This document shows positions 13,287 to 13,859 of a stretch of DNA of 13,859 nt, one piece after another. The number at the start of each line of letters is the position of its first letter. Position 1 is the first letter of the stretch. The notes beneath the pieces were generated by a model. The model did not search any database. It worked only from the letters and a program-made list of their open reading frames with translations, and was not told the DNA's origin. The position numbers were made by a program, and so were the translations under genes. This DNA comes from an uncultured Sphingomonadales bacterium (lineage in GTDB: Bacteria > Pseudomonadota > Alphaproteobacteria > Sphingomonadales > Sphingomonadaceae), in assembly GCA_903911985.1 (NCBI GenBank), contig CAIWFP010000464.1, positions 1-13,859 on the forward strand. The letters are read 5' to 3'.

Positions 13287-13456
13287 CCGCACATTTGACC
13301 GTCACTGTCTGGCTGATTTCAGAGGTGGTGCGCGAGCAGCGCATCACCGTGGCGGTGGGCAGGGCGGCACTCCACAAAATGCGCCTCAACGGACGGCGAC
13401 TGCCGTGGGATATGACGGAACAAGTGTTGGTTGATTTCGAGCGAGGTGCAACGTGA
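13283..13456 (+). CDS. Small coupled protein, 57 aa, between RloB and nucleotidyltransferase
   Basis: An ATG overlapping the RloB stop (ATGA) opens 57 codons that end in a TGA overlapping the next start (GTGA). Both overlaps are the classic coupling geometry. By my count 40 of the 57 codons end in G or C, as expected for a real gene in this genome and higher than RloB appears by eye. The product begins MTAHLTVTVWLISEVVREQR, continues ITVAVGRAALHKMRLNGRRL and ends with an amphipathic MTEQVLVDFERG. The N-terminal stretch is hydrophobic and could be one helix or a strand, but it is too broken by charges to be a clear membrane segment. No family recognised. It could be a small partner or regulator of the nucleotidyltransferase. 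It is easy to miss because of its length. Confidence 0.6.
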   Translation: MTAHLTVTVWLISEVVREQRITVAVGRAALHKMRLNGRRLPWDMTEQVLVDFERGAT

Positions 13457-13859
13457 ACGCATTATCCCCAACCATTCTTGGCCAGCCGAGAGACCTGCTG
13501 CAGCAGATGTCGCTCCGTGACCTTTGCATTCCGCCGCCGCCGGTTTCGCCGAAGTGGATCGCCGTGCGTCCGCGCTTCGAGCAATTCCACCGCAATCTCG
13601 CGCTGACGCAGAACCAACAACAGGATGCGCTGACGAAATACACCGGCGTCGTCTCGTGTCTGAACCGCAATTACTACGGCACGTCCTCTTCGACTGACAA
13701 CAGCTTCATGGTTGGGTCGTGGGGCAAAGCGACGGCGATCCGGCCACCGCGCGACGTGGATCTGTATTTTGTTCTTCCCCCAGCGGTCTATCACCGTTTC
13801 GAGGGCAACCTCTGGAATCGACAATCCACCCTCCTGCAAGAGGTTAAGACGGTCCTCTC
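13453..13859 (+). CDS. CD-NTase-like nucleotidyltransferase (SMODS/CBASS type), N-terminal part
   Basis: An open frame of 135 codons running off the right edge, starting at a GTG that overlaps the preceding stop. A helical N-terminal region (about 38-76, RPRFEQFHRNLALTQNQQQD, then VVSCLNRNYYG) leads to the polymerase-beta-type nucleotidyltransferase core: MVGSWGKATAIRPPRDVDLY (86-105) with G88-S89 and the metal-binding pair D101 and D103, then FVLPPAVYHRF. This GS-x(11)-DxD arrangement is that of CD-NTases, which make cyclic oligonucleotide alarms in CBASS. The third acidic residue and the effector gene would be beyond the window. It could be another minimal nucleotidyltransferase, such as a toxin, but the helix plus GSWG-DVD form favours the second-messenger synthase group. 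Confidence 0.78.
   Translation, partial: MNALSPTILGQPRDLLQQMSLRDLCIPPPPVSPKWIAVRPRFEQFHRNLALTQNQQQDALTKYTGVVSCLNRNYYGTSSSTDNSFMVGSWGKATAIRPPRDVDLYFVLPPAVYHRFEGNLWNRQSTLLQEVKTVL

Noticed and set aside
13386..13839. Two minus-strand frames under the nucleotidyltransferase
   Set aside because: The plus strand carries a complete GS-DxD active-site motif and coupled starts; the minus frames are arginine-rich shadows.

Overview
The window is GC-rich for most of its length and reads as the chromosome of a proteobacterium (beta- or gammaproteobacterial in flavour). The acyl-CoA catabolism genes, the DUF2924/serine-recombinase cassette and the TacAT-type toxin-antitoxin pair are all common there. No gene fixes the genus. 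Almost everything to the right of about 2.75 kb is accessory DNA, laid down in at least two layers that differ in base composition.

Layout. (1) 1-222, minus: the open 3' end of what looks like an IS3-family transposase, probably a relic. (2) 237-2789, minus: two resident metabolic genes, a MaoC-like double-hotdog dehydratase and a family III CoA-transferase; the CoA-transferase has lost its native 5' end. (3) About 2740-2761: a sharp head-to-head junction, sitting on a small palindrome, between that gene and the 5'-truncated end of an island ATPase gene. (4) 2758-7921, plus: a co-directional mobile-element block of ATPase remnant, four uncharacterised small genes, a DUF2924 protein, a large serine recombinase and a HTH protein, the last three in an overlapping run. 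(5) 7927-8948, minus: a three-gene operon of DUF1778/TacA antitoxin, TacT-like GNAT toxin and a two-CxxC zinc-ribbon protein, with paired operator-like repeats upstream. (6) 8949-9539: a mostly non-coding seam with a strong terminator and a tmRNA/tRNA-like 3'-end fragment ending in CCA, a plausible attachment-site scar. (7) 9540-11112: an excisionase/AlpA-like HTH gene facing a fused XRE repressor-ImmA/IrrE metallopeptidase gene. (8) 11338 to the right edge, plus: an RloA-like AAA/ABC ATPase, an RloB-family TOPRIM-like protein, a 57-codon gene and the start of a CD-NTase-like nucleotidyltransferase that runs off the window.

How it may work. Region 8 has the appearance of an anti-phage operon. 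The ATPase-RloB pair is the RloAB/AbiL architecture, related in logic to OLD, Gabija and PARIS. Translation-coupling overlaps join RloB to the 57-aa gene and that gene to a second-messenger synthase fold of the CBASS type. The divergent XRE-ImmA protein, with a palindrome over its own promoter, is a natural candidate for an autoregulated, protease-relieved switch. The most interesting points are the RloAB / 57-aa / CD-NTase linkage, the divergent inverted repeat that carries a Shine-Dalgarno for both flanking genes, and the double-truncation junction at 2.75 kb.
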